Assembly: GCF_036884655.1 (NCBI RefSeq)
Contig: NC_088348.1
Coordinates: forward strand, 28,083,501 to 28,147,500
Length of the DNA: 64,000 bases
Direction of reading: 5' to 3'
Source of the DNA: Musa acuminata AAA Group
Taxonomy: Eukaryota; Streptophyta; Magnoliopsida; Zingiberales; Musaceae
Numbering within the stretch: the stretch's first letter is position 1; each line of letters opens with the position of its first letter. The notes under the pieces are model-generated. The model was not told the DNA's origin and made no database searches. It saw only the letters and a program-made list of their open reading frames with translations. Below are positions 38,480-48,612 of the stretch, piece by piece. A program made the position numbers and the translations under genes.

Positions 38480-41340
38480 ATACAAAGTGGCAGTTCTGTG
38501 TCGTGATCCTCTCTTTATTTTGAGGATGAAATGCTTGTATATATCGTATATGGTGTAATTTCTTCTTTTTCTTTTCCTATTGATTCAAGAATGTATATAT
38601 GCACACATCCTAAAAATTAATTGTTCTTGATTGAATAAATTCTCTCCATCATTTGCTCGTATATGCTTACCAGTTGTGTGTAGCGACTAGGTCATGTTTT
38701 TCCTTTTCATGCCATTGTGTACGTGCCTTTATTTGATTGTTCGAAAGCTTGCTTCGAGTAATGCAGGTTCGATCGAGAGGTTTGTTTCTGCAGTGTTTGT
38801 GCTTTATAATGAATGCCAATTGTCGATTGTTTGTTCCATCTTTTTCTCATTTTTATCTTCCAGCTGTAATTTCAGACAAACTTGTGATGGTTTGCATTTT
38901 TCGAACAAACCTAACATGATTTTGATGCTTTGTGTTCTTAGCTAGTTTTCCACATGGATTTCTTGCATGTCTTTGTTTCACCAATCAATGGAGTCTTGAT
39001 CATGCCAAAAGACGCTCTAATCATCAGAGAAAGTCAACAAGTATGGCACATGTATTTTATAGATGAACAATGTAAGAAAGTGTTTGATGAATTTACCACC
39101 TACACAAAGTAGTACTCCATGACTCGATGACTTCAAATGGATTAGACCATCCAAGCAAGAGCACCATGTCTTGATCGGGTGGCATCCATCGGTTTGCTTC
39201 GCGGTGTAGATTTGTCATTCCATGCCAACTACATATCCCAATTCATTGCAAGAGATAATGAGAGTACCTTCCTCACAGTGAGTGCATGGAATTGGATACA
39301 AGCTTCTGCAACCTTTGTCTTAATTAGAGCCTGGTATTGGTCATGTTGCATAAGGATACCTTCACACACAATACAAAAAAAAGATCCAAAACTTACCATG
39401 TGGAAATGGATTCTCTTCAGGGGCCACATTTGTCTCTTCAAGTTCTTAAAGGTCACTATCAGTTTCAATTAGCATCAGAACAGAAAGAAGGGCCACGTAG
39501 AAGAAAGGGGCATGCCCAAGCCTAAATCTATGTAATAAACATATGTTTCTAATTACAATAGGAAGAAGAAAAAAAGACACATAGCAGTGTCCTCAAAGCT
39601 AATTTGTGCATTTCAGAAACAAAGAAGAGCCATTGAGAAATAAAACTTCCTTAAATCAAGTGTATGATACTGTAAGTGGCAAGAATGCACATTACCAATT
39701 TCTTTTCCTAGCATAAATATCCTAATATTAACTTCAAATGCACTGCAAATAGTTCTTTAAAGCACTTAAACCATTATGTTCCGAGAATTGAATGCTCGAA
39801 TTTAAGAGCCTATAAGCATCTGGATAGATGAGCTTTTATCTGGATGCATCTTATATATCTGAATTATGAATCAACTACTTGTTAGAGATTCCAAATAACA
39901 ATTTGCATTTCAACAAGATGCTCCATATCTGATTTCTGTCCTGCTGATATTGAACCTGAAATCAGAAAACCTAGCATGAGGCAAATCTCATCTGTGTGAA
40001 GAGGAAGATGCATAAGAATACCATGAAACTCATTCTGCTTTTCTACCTGATATGGTGACATGAAGGCAAGTGATATGAGCTGCATTTAACCCCAGGTTTA
40101 CATGCATATTATTCACTGACTGCTAGTACAGAGAACTCTCTGCATTATACAACAATCAGATGAAGAAAATGAATATGTTGCAGTATCAAAAATATCGTTG
40201 CCGATGTGGTGATCCGCAGATGAAGTAAAATGAATACAAGCAACATTGGTGGCTCGGTTTCCACTTGGGACCTTTTGATCCTGCCAAAAGAGTAGAGAAA
40301 GGATAAGCCTGTGAGGCAATGTGGAACATGTCCTTCGATGTTATATATGGTGCAGTCTTAAGGTTCTGCAGTCCCCACTAGCAATTGGAATCAACTCTCC
40401 CTTCACAGAGGATGACGTCTCCACTGAAATGCACCTGATTCTCCATGTCTCACTGCAGCACCACACTGCTTGTTTCTTTCATATGGATGTGGTATCATGA
40501 TTCTTTTTTCATGGACCAGCAATTGATGGATAATTTTGGACAGTGTAAAGAAGCTTGACCCAAAGAGATGCCACAGGAGAGACTCCGTGGTATGTTCATA
40601 TCTATATCCATAATTTGCAAGTCTTCTCTTGTCTATCCACCATGATATGTAGCATGAATCTACCATCCAGATCATAGATAAACAATGTAACTGAAGCAGA
40701 TAAAGGCTGATCATGAGCTGGATACCTATGTGACAAATCAGACTAAAACTAATATCGATGCTCTTTGACTTTCTGAGGCAGTTTACAGTTTCACTGCTGA
40801 AGGACAGAAAAATCTGTGTTCTGCTATTGACTTGATTGGAGTGAAGATTAAGTGGGTTCAGTTTGTTCTCCACTTTGTCCATCAACATTGTGAGGCTATT
40901 CGAGCCATACTCTCTGCAAACTGCTAAAAACTTCAAGCTCTTGCAATGGCAACTCAGTACATGTTTCAGTGTCTTGAAACTTCTCGGTTTTTCTCAGACT
41001 TTAGAAATGAGAATCTGATGGAAGAAGTCAGCATCTCATGCTGGCCTACCCATCCAAGAGCGGACTTGGACTTTTCAAAAATTCAGAGAATTTCTGGCGT
41101 CAAAAAATTGGTAGCACGACAGCCTCGCAGATATTCCATAGTGCACAGCGCATCTGTGACCACAGCCAGGAAGAAATCTGACATTATCCAGATCACAAAA
41201 TAGTACCAAGTGGAATACACAACTGAAGTGAATGACAACGATGGTCACCGTCCATGCCATGATAAGAGAGTGCTCCAGGCATGCATACCATATCCAAAGG
41301 AACATATGCTCCCTTTTGGCTGCAATCCTTGTAGTGTTGT
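38480..41340. other. Lipase-glutaredoxin intergenic region
   Basis: About 2.9 kb lies between the lipase stop and the glutaredoxin TATA box. It contains the lipase 3' flank and several short ORFs on both strands, the longest being 177 codons at 40403-40936 minus. I recognise no protein family, RNA gene or repeat in it. Confidence 0.5.
40403..40936 (-). CDS. Unrecognised 177-codon ORF, doubtful
   Basis: An ATG-started minus-strand ORF lies in the lipase-glutaredoxin gap. The translation is rich in Ser, Leu and Ile, with a hydrophobic stretch around residues 85-115 (IQLMISLYLLQLHCLSMIW). No family motif is visible. Codon use and base composition do not differ from the surrounding noncoding DNA, and no conserved splice partners are apparent. 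It could be chance, part of an antisense or noncoding transcript, or a lineage-specific gene. I lean towards chance. Confidence 0.12.
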   Translation of the reverse strand: MKFLAVCREYGSNSLTMLMDKVENKLNPLNLHSNQVNSRTQIFLSFSSETVNCLRKSKSIDISFSLICHIGIQLMISLYLLQLHCLSMIWMVDSCYISWWIDKRRLANYGYRYEHTTESLLWHLFGSSFFTLSKIIHQLLVHEKRIMIPHPYERNKQCGAAVRHGESGAFQWRRHPL

Positions 41341-41362
41341 GAAACAATGATCTTTTTGGCTC

Positions 41363-41369
41363 TATATAA
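41363..41369 (+). promoter_or_regulatory. TATA box of the glutaredoxin gene
   Basis: TATATAA within CTCTATATAAGC lies 134 bp before the glutaredoxin ATG. It predicts a transcription start near 41395 and a leader of about 110 nt. Confidence 0.65.
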
Positions 41370-41502
41370 GCAAGCCACACAGGAGGAGAGGAAGATCAAT
41401 ACATACCAGGTCTTAAGCATTTAGTTTGGCTCTTCAGCAACCACATCCCTTGATCAAGGACTTGAGATCCACATATCAGTTGCATTTTCTTGGTGAGATA
41501 AA

Positions 41503-41814
41503 ATGGACAAGGTGATGAAGATGGCATCACAACGAGCAGTGGTAGTCTTCAGCTTGAGCTCATGCTGCATGTGCCATACTGTTTTGAGCCTCTTCCATGA
41601 CCTTGGTGTCAATGCCACCATCCATGAGCTCGACGAGGACCCAAGGGGGAGAGAGATGGAGAGGGCTCTTGCCAGGCTTGTGGGGCGTAATCCGCCGGTG
41701 CCAGTAGTATTCATTGGCGGCAAGCTGGTTGGATCCACAGACAGGATCATGTCACTGCACCTTGGTGGTAAACTGGTCCCTCTTCTTCGTGAGGCAGGTG
41801 CTCTTTGGGTATAG
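41503..41814 (+). CDS. CC-type (class III, ROXY) glutaredoxin, 103 aa
   Basis: This is a plant-specific glutaredoxin that binds TGA bZIP factors and tunes stress, hormone or developmental gene expression in nucleus and cytosol. It has a single exon, as is usual for the family. The active-site motif is CCMC at residues 21-24 (SSCCMCHTV). The cis-proline/glutathione-binding stretch [11 protein letters not shown] and the LVGSTD loop follow. Length is within the usual 100-150 residues. The C terminus reads GALWV, a one-residue variant of the ALWL tail that family members use for TGA/TOPLESS interaction. A second in-frame Met at residue 7 ([11 protein letters not shown]) could be the real start; the upstream one is kept because of length. 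AATAAA at 41900-41905 may be the poly(A) signal. Confidence 0.93.
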   Translation: MDKVMKMASQRAVVVFSLSSCCMCHTVLSLFHDLGVNATIHELDEDPRGREMERALARLVGRNPPVPVVFIGGKLVGSTDRIMSLHLGGKLVPLLREAGALWV

Positions 41815-42204
41815 ATAGTGAATTCTGCACTCTGATAAGAATCAGCTATATATGAGAAGTGGACAAAAAGATTACCTAATACGAAATGCGATGTGTGAAA
41901 ATAAACTATAGAGTACGACTTTATGTGTACAAACTCGTTACAGATCATACACCATGTACCTTTGACACTATAATGAATATTGGTTAAGAGTTCTCTTAGA
42001 GAGTGGTTCTTCTTTCTTCTGCATTGTGCTTGTGAGCCTGAGTTGTAAGTAACTAAGTTGCCATATGACCACAAAACTTTTGATATCAGACCCAATAAAG
42101 GGAGATGGTGGATCCTTTAAAGCAAAAACTGATGCCCATTTGACTTCATGAATTCTGCAATCTAACAACACAGAATCAAGTACACGTTAGTATATTTCTT
42201 GAAT
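41815..42204. other. Glutaredoxin 3' flank
   Basis: AT-rich sequence with the candidate poly(A) signal runs up to the outer arm of the nested transposon cluster. No gene is seen. A 213-codon minus-strand ORF covering this region and the glutaredoxin is a shadow. Confidence 0.6.
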
Positions 42205-42300
42205 ATTACTATTTGCAACCCCTCTTTACAATTTACAATCCCCTTTTTAAAATTTTTAATATTTTTAAACTGTCCCTTTGCAAATGTAATTAAATACCCT

Positions 42301-42391
42301 TTTTTCCTCCTCGTCTTCTCCTTCTTCCTTCTCCTCCTCCTCTTCTTCTTCTTCCCTCTTCTCCTCTTCTTCTTCCTCCTCCTCCTCCTCA
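42301..42391 (+). repeat. Polypyrimidine (CTT/CTC)n tract
   Basis: About 90 bp of C and T, mainly CTCCTC and CTTCTT units, lies between the outer MITE arm and the gypsy LTR. It is simple sequence rather than coding. Confidence 0.9.
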
Positions 42392-42397
42392 GAGGAT

Positions 42398-42979
42398 TGT
42401 CACGGACTTAGCTGGAATTGCCTAAGTCGTGAGGCACCCTTGTGGCAAGGTCATAGACTTAGCTGAAGTTGCCTAAGTCGCGGAGCACCCTTGCACCAAC
42501 TTCTCGGACTTAGCTGGAATTGCCTTAAGTCAAGAGGCGTTCTTGCGACATATGCATCCACAAGCAACTGCTCACTGGGTGTCGGCCGCGAAGGCAAGTT
42601 TCTGTCAAGTTAACATGCGAACTTGTGAAGATTGTTCAATGTCTGACACTACCCCGAAGCCCCATCCCCCCGGTGCCACTCGGGGGGTTCCAGGGTGCTG
42701 AGATGACTGACGTTTCGCGTGAGGCTATGGTCTGCAGAAAATAGGCCGTGACATGTAAAAACAGAACCATTTTGGGGCAGTTTGGCTTGTCGCGATGAGC
42801 GGTTGCACTATAGCGCTGTGAACTATCGTTGCTTACATTTTCCAAACAAAAACACAAAACCAAGGCAAAATATGTTGACATGTATCTGTACAAGCATGCA
42901 AAAGTAATGAACGATTCGTTGAACGAAGTTGTTGCAGGTGCACAACGACCGTTCACATGCAACAACTTCGTTCGTGACA
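42398..42979 (-). repeat. Gypsy 3' LTR (left end), 582 bp, internally deleted
   Basis: It starts TGTCACGGA and ends GTGACA. It aligns along its length with the right LTR but lacks about 200 bp present there (roughly 48780-48995). The junction is after ATCCACAAG. Three GACTTAG...CTAAGTC hairpins sit at its outer end. Confidence 0.92.
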
Positions 42980-43000
42980 TTCTCCCCCACTTAAACTGTC
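42980..43000 (-). other. Polypurine tract of the gypsy element
   Basis: Directly inside the left LTR the minus strand reads AGTGGGGGAGAA, the usual plus-strand primer of LTR retrotransposons. This fixes the element's orientation and the LTR boundary. Confidence 0.85.
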
Positions 43001-43071
43001 GACGCCCTCGTCGACGCGTGCTGGAAAGCTTTGATAGCTTCTTCTTCATGTTATAGGGCGTCTTTTAACTC

Positions 43072-43515
43072 TTAACTGGCTTCGGTTCGGGGAAACTTTT
43101 GCCACTTCACCGAGTACTCGGTCTGCTCAGCTCCATTGGGTAGCTTCGTCTTGCGATATGCTAAAATAGTTTCAACTCGGTTTTCATAGGAGGCTCTGGT
43201 GGGCAGTAGTCGAGTTGGAACACTTAGAGAAGCATCTTGCGGATCTGAGGAGTAGGCTTTCAAGTTGTTGGCGTGAAAAACATTATGAATTTTGAGCCAC
43301 GCTGGCAGTTGCAACTTGTAGGAAGCATTGCCTACCCTACTGATAATTGGGAATGACCCTTCATACTTGCACACCAATCTTTTATGCACTTTGTGCCTAA
43401 AGAACTGGAGTGATGTTGGTTGGAGTTTCACCAACACCAAATCACGGACTTTGAACTCCTGCAATCGCCTTCCCAAGTCTACCCATTTCTTCATCTTTTT
43501 GGTCGCCTTCTCCAA
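43072..43515 (-). pseudogene. Gypsy integrase C-terminal region with chromodomain
   Basis: A 147-codon open segment carries the integrase C-terminal GPY-like region (KYEGSFPIISRVGNASYKLQ, LKIHNVFHANNLK) and then a chromodomain-like end (VETILAYRKTKLPNGAEQ, TEYSVKWQKFP). The chromodomain marks the element as a chromovirus. It is separated from the integrase core by stops, so it is a relic rather than a gene. Confidence 0.85.
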
Positions 43516-43759
43516 ATAAGTCCGTGCAATATCTGTATTTCGGTGTCATTCTTTTACAAAGTGATATGCTGACGAACTATTCCCTGTATAACCGATAGCC
43601 AAGGTGTGATGAGTTGATAGTTGTTGTCCTATAATGATCTCGAAGGGGCTCTTATTGGATGCAGAACTCCGCTACAAGTTGTAGGAGAATTGGGCTATAT
43701 CCAATAGCTTCACCTAATCTCGTTGGTTGGCACTCACGTAGTGCCGAAGATATTACTCA

Positions 43760-44312
43760 AGGAGCGAGTTTATTCTTCCAGTTTGGCCATCTATCTAGGG
43801 GCGGAGGCTTATGGAGAAGTACAACTTAGACCCTAGCAATTTGAAGAGCTCGGTCCAAAATCGTTCCAAGAACTGAGCATCTCGATCACTGATGCTATTA
43901 TGTAGGACTCCCCAATACTTCACCACATTCTTCATCATCAACTTGGCCGCCTCCTCTGTTGAACAGTGTAGGGGTGCAGCAATGAATGCTGCATACTTCG
44001 AAAATCGATCGACCACCACGAGTATCGACCCAAGTCCCCCTACTGTCGGCAAGCTTGATATGAAGTCCAAGGAAATGCTCTCCCACGGCCTTTCTAGTAC
44101 GGGCAACGACTCCAAAAGTCCTACCGGCTTCTGCTGCTCCACCTTATCTTGTTAGTAAGCAAGGCACGTTCAAACATATTCCTCCACACCAGTCCCCATC
44201 TTTGGCCAATAAAAGACCCTCTCCACAAGAGCCAATATCGGTGGATGCTTGGATGTCCAGCCCAAAGGGAATCGTGACACTCTCTCAAGAGTTCACGCCT
44301 CAAATTGTCCAC
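43760..44312 (-). pseudogene. Gypsy integrase zinc-binding and core relic
   Basis: HDSLWAGHPSIHRY is the remnant of the HHCC zinc-binding region. The core follows with WESISLDFISSLP (first catalytic Asp) and ISDRDAQF (second Asp). The third catalytic position, normally Glu in a DGQTE-like motif, reads Gly here (around 43777-43779), and in-frame stops flank it. A frameshift or stop separates the zinc-binding part from the core. Function is lost. Confidence 0.85.
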
Positions 44313-44499
44313 TTGAGGAACATAAACTCTATTCCCTTTTGCGTAAACGAGTCCCTCCTGAACCCAAAATTATCGTGTCTTGCCTTCTTTGATTAGTTGT
44401 ATCAGGGTTCCTGCCTGAGGATCATTGTGCAGTCCATCCCTGATTCTGGAAAGGAAGTTGGAGTGCAACTGACTTGCTTGGCCTTTGCCCTCCAACTGT

Positions 44500-45570
44500 A
44501 TGACATTCACCATCTCTACTTTCCAGCTCAATGCATCGACCACGACATTTGCTCTCCGGGCTTGTACTTCATTGCTATGTCAAACTCAGCTAGGAAATCC
44601 TACCATCGTGCTTGTTTTGGGGACAATTTCTTTTGAGTTTAAAAGTAACTCAAAGCGATGTTGTTTGTCCTTAGCACAATTCGCGATCCAAGAAGGTAGT
44701 GCCGCCAAACTCCTAGATACCGTCGCTCGGTCTCGTTGAGCTTGCAGCTCTCATAGGCCACCGGGTGACCCTTCTGCATTAGTACTCCCCCAATAGTGAA
44801 GTATGAAGCATTTGTATGGACTTCGAAGGGCTTCTCATAGTCCGACAATTTGAGTATCGGTTCTTCCAACACAGTAGCCTTTAGAATGCCACTTTACATT
44901 TGTCGAACCATCACCAAGGCTACTCCTTCAGCAACTCCGTCAGTGGAGCTGCAAGCTTCGAAAACCCAATTATGAAGCGCCAATAGTAGTTGACGAAACC
45001 AACGAAGGATCGCTCTAACACCTTCTTTGGAGTTCGGCATTCCACCACAGCTTGCACCTTTGATTTGTCCATCCAAATGGAACCGTCACCGATTTGATGC
45101 CCTAAGAATAAGATATCTGTCTGAGCAAAGTAGTACTTCTCCCTTTTCATGAACAAAGTGTTCTCCCTAAGAACCTTGAAAATTGTCCGAAGGTGCTCGA
45201 CGTACTCCTCGAGCGTTTGGCTGTAGACGACGACATCATCCAAGTAGACGACCATAAACTTGTCCAAATACTCTTTGAATAGTTGGTTCATAAGAGTGCA
45301 GAATGTGGCTAGAGCGTTGGTTAATCCAAAAGGCATCACCAAGAACTCAAACGCTCCATGCATGGTCACACAGGTAATCTTCACTTCGTTGCCTTCCGCA
45401 ATGTGCACCTACTAGTACCCTGACCAAAGGTCGAGTTTGAAGAAATACTTTACTTTGCCCAGTTGATCGAACAAGTCCACGATAAGCGGGATGAGATACT
45501 TGTTCTTCACCATCACCTTATTGAGGGCCCGATAGTCGACGCATAGTCGGAGGCTCCCATCTGGTTTCTT
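44500..45570 (-). pseudogene. Gypsy reverse transcriptase and RNase H relic
   Basis: The reverse transcriptase palm is open at 45408-44920, with FLVMPFGLTNA and the catalytic YLDD box (FMVVYLDDVVVYS), followed by FLGHQ and the thumb (FVGFVNYYWRFI). RNase H at 44872-44639 has FEVHTNASYFTIGGVLMQ, where the usual first catalytic Asp is Asn. It joins ETERRY directly to LGVWRHYLLGS, missing about 18 residues usual for the family. Upstream reverse transcriptase motifs (45570-45410) are broken by a stop. Confidence 0.88.
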
Positions 45571-45899
45571 TTAGTAGTGAACTGGAGCTTCGAATGATGC
45601 CTTGGAATTGCGGATGAGACTACTGCTTAGCAGTTCGTCTAACTGCTTTTTGAGCTCCGCCAATTCTGGAGGGGAAATGTGGTATGGTGGTCTCATTGGA
45701 GGCTTCACTCCCGGCTCCGACTTAATATATGATAATCCACGCCTCTGCGTGGCGATAGAGTTTTCGGCAACTCGGGTGACATAACATCTGTGAACTCCTT
45801 CAGAACATTCGCCACCACAGCAGGTTCATGAATGGCCTCCTCGTTTAGTGGCACTAACTTCACAATAGCTACGAAGGTTAATTCTCCTTTTCTTACCCT

Positions 45900-46290
45900 T
45901 TTCTTCAATTGTAATGTCGATATCTATTGGGGTTCCTTGGCTCCTCTCTGAGAGACGGGAACCACGCAGGGGTCATCCCCTCCCATCAAACATAGGGAGT
46001 TTAGGAACGACATTGGCACCAACTTCGCTGCATGCATGAACTCTATTCCGAGAATCACTTGGAAGCCATTGAGTGGCGACGCCATCATTTTTGTGCACTC
46101 GCTCCATGTTCTGATTTTAATAGGGACTCCCTTGGCCAGCCCGAAGATCCACTTAGCTTCCGAGTTCACCGCCTTCATCTGACTTGGGTTCTTCTCCAAT
46201 ATCAGCCCAAGTCACTTTGCTTCTCGATCGATAATAAAGTTATGGGTAGCGCTCATGTCCACCATTGCATGAGTTGTTTAGCCATTGAGC
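45900..46290 (-). pseudogene. Gypsy aspartic protease relic
   Basis: MVDMSATHNFIIDREAK near 46270-46220 aligns with the retropepsin active site, normally Asp-Ser/Thr-Gly-Ala followed by THNF. Here the tripeptide reads Asp-Met-Ser, so the conserved Gly is lost. FQVILGIEFM further on corresponds to the conserved ILG(M/I)-type motif near the end of the domain. A stop interrupts the frame after about 46200. Confidence 0.75.
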
Positions 46291-46299
46291 TTGATGTCC

Positions 46300-48551
46300 A
46301 TGTACATGAGCTCGTTGTTCCCTACATTCTGTGAATTTGACTTCATGTCCTCCCCCACTTGACCCTGCAATGCTTTCAACAAACGCATTACTCCCATCTG
46401 GGGTCCTTGTGACTCATCGTCGTTGCTGTTGGATTCTGAACTACTCGAACTAAAAGTAACGACCTTACCCTTGTCTGATTTGGGGGGGTAGATTGAAGTT
46501 GTTAAGGTATTGAGTGCTTGTTTCTGTAGGCACTCCCTTACCATATGTGGTCCTCCGCAGAAGAAGCATTCGCTAGGTTTTGGGACCTTGCCTTTTGAGC
46601 TTGGCCCTTTGTGGGAACTCTTCTTTCTCTGTTCGTCCCCGAACTCCTTCCCTCGAGAACATTTCAATGGGCGATTTCCTGAATATTGTTTCTTTTTCCC
46701 CAAGTCCTCCTAGGAAACAAAGTCATAGTGATTTAAAAAACGCTAGGCGCCAAAAGGCGCCAAAGTCCAAAAATGCCCGAGGCGCTAGGCGCTCGCCTGA
46801 GTGAAGCAAGGCGCTAAAATATAAAAATATAAAATATAATTAATATAATTATTTAAATAAAAAATATGCTATTAAATTAAGAAAATCGAGTACAAAATCA
46901 TAATGTCATATTAATAAAAAGTCTCAAAAATCAAAACAATAAAATTTTACATCAAATCTATTGAGTTGCTCTGTACACTTGCCATTTATTCTGAAACCTA
47001 ACAATAATTTTAAATAAATAAAAATTAATAGTATTAAAATCAAAATAATATATTATTAATCTAATAAATAAAAATACTATTATTAGTATACAGTTAGCAG
47101 TATACTGTTAATATACTGTTAACAGTATAGTAAGAAGAGTGTGAGAAGACCGAGGCTGCTACGGTAACGACAGCGGTAGCATGAGCGGCGAGTAGCGACA
47201 ATGACAGCGGTAGTGGCAGCAGAGAGCAACGACAACGGAGAAGAAATCTCGATGGCAAAATCGCGAGTGTTAGGGTTGGGGAAGTCGGGGAAATCGTGAG
47301 AGGGAGCCTATCGGTGATTTAGTTGGTTCGATTGAACCAACTAAAGCACCGGAGACCGAACCAGACGTAAAACACTGGTTCGGTCACCTGGTTTAACCCG
47401 GGCACTCGCCCGAAGCGCCCGGCACCCGACGCCTGGGCTTGGGCGAGCGCCTAGGCAGCGCCTCGTTGAAGCGAGGCGCTTGGACATGAAGCGAGGCACT
47501 CGGGCCTCGCCTCGCCTCGCCCGAGCGCCTAGGCGAGCGCTCGAGCGCCTATTGAAATCACTGAAAGTCAGTGAGCCTTTTCGCGGCTGCAATTGCCCCG
47601 ATCACATTGGCGACATTCCTTCGATACAATTCTTATTGTGCCATAACTTCAGGCCATCAAGGAAGCTGAATAGCTTATCCTTTTCGGACATATCTTGTAT
47701 GTTCAGCTTCATTGTGAAAAATTGCTTCACGTAATCCCGAATGGAAGTACTTTGGTGGAGTTGTCTCAGCTTCCTTCTTACGACGAAGTTTGTGTTCTTG
47801 GGTAGGAACTGAGTTCTCAACTCCCGCTTTAAGTCCTCCATGTGTCCACTCGACACCGACCTTGTTGGATCTCCTCCTAACGGATTCACCATTAAAGTTT
47901 TGCATCCCCATTTATATACATAGTTGATATTGAAACTTTAGTATCTTCAGAATCGGACCTTGTAGCTCGAAAGTACTGTTCCATGTCAAATAAGAAATTC
48001 TCGAGCTCCTTTGCATCCCTAGCACCTCCATAGCAATGGGGCTCAGGTGTCCTCAAGTTTTGTGGTGGCACAATGCGGGTGTTGCTCTCTCCCGCATTTA
48101 GTGCCCTTATGAGTGTTGTCACTTTGGAAGTGAGTTCCACCACGACTTCGTACAGATATTGCATGGAGTATTTGGTGTCTTCCGTCAGTCGATCGACTAG
48201 GGACTCGACCTTATCGATTCAAGATTCCACTTCTTCTTGCGAGCTCTCTACCTCAAGAAGCCTTCTTTGGCCTTGGTAGAGTTCCTCCAAGCTCACTTCA
48301 AGAACATCCAAGCGGGTTTCCGCCATTGTGAGTCTCTCCTTGTGGCTCTTCTTCCCTGTTGGCGCTCCAAATTGCACCTCCTCCGCTTGCAAAGAGTAGC
48401 CAACTTCTCGCTCATTATATTCACTGACACACTCCTCCTGAGCGGCTCCAACAGCATGAGAGCGCGTTTGCACTTGCAGCCCACCTGCGGTTGTTTGGGG
48501 CAATGGTCCGGTTTGCCCCGTCTTGCTCGATTCGCCACGATGCTTTGCCAT
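46300..48551 (-). pseudogene. Gypsy gag relic, interrupted by a hAT-like insertion
   Basis: The reading starts near 48551 (MAKHRGESSKTGQTG), passes a coiled-coil-like Glu/Leu-rich stretch, then the gag core (YFRATRSDSE, TSIRDYVKQFFTMKLNIQDM, FSFLDGLKLW). It ends in a zinc knuckle CFFCGGPHMVREC near 46590. Frame breaks occur around 48219-48164 and 47892. The 838-bp element at 46726-47563 splits the region before the zinc knuckle. Confidence 0.82.
46726..47563. mobile_element. hAT-like non-autonomous element, GGCGCC-rich ends, 838 bp
   Basis: The ends read TAGTGATTTAAAAAACGC and, on the opposite strand, CAGTGATTTCAATAGGCGC, giving terminal inverted repeats. The flanks carry a 7-bp direct repeat AAAGTCA (46719-46725 and 47564-47570). 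Excising the element rejoins gag. Both ends contain dense GGCGCC/GGCGCT/GAGGCG words (46740-46815 and 47395-47550) around an AT-rich centre, with a short GC-rich segment of unknown origin (47140-47330). CAGTG-type ends with about 8-bp duplications suggest hAT; no transposase is encoded. Confidence 0.75.
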
Positions 48552-48597
48552 GGTGAGATTACGAAGTTTCTTTGTTGCTTGCTCGAATTGTTTGCCT

Positions 48598-48609
48598 GCT
48601 TTAATACCA
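48598..48609 (-). other. Primer-binding site of the gypsy element
   Basis: Three bases inside the right (5') LTR the minus strand reads TGGTATTAAAGC. It matches the initiator tRNA-Met-type primer site (TGGTATCAGAGC) at 10 of 12 positions and confirms the minus orientation. Confidence 0.75.
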
Positions 48610-48612
48610 CAA

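Noticed and set aside
41454..42095. 213-codon minus-strand ORF opposite the glutaredoxin
   Set aside because: It is antisense to a well-supported glutaredoxin and its flank, with no family motif; a shadow frame.
47140..47592. Ala/Arg-rich ORFs in the hAT-like element
   Set aside because: They translate GGCGCC/GCGAGGC repeats, with no transposase motif.
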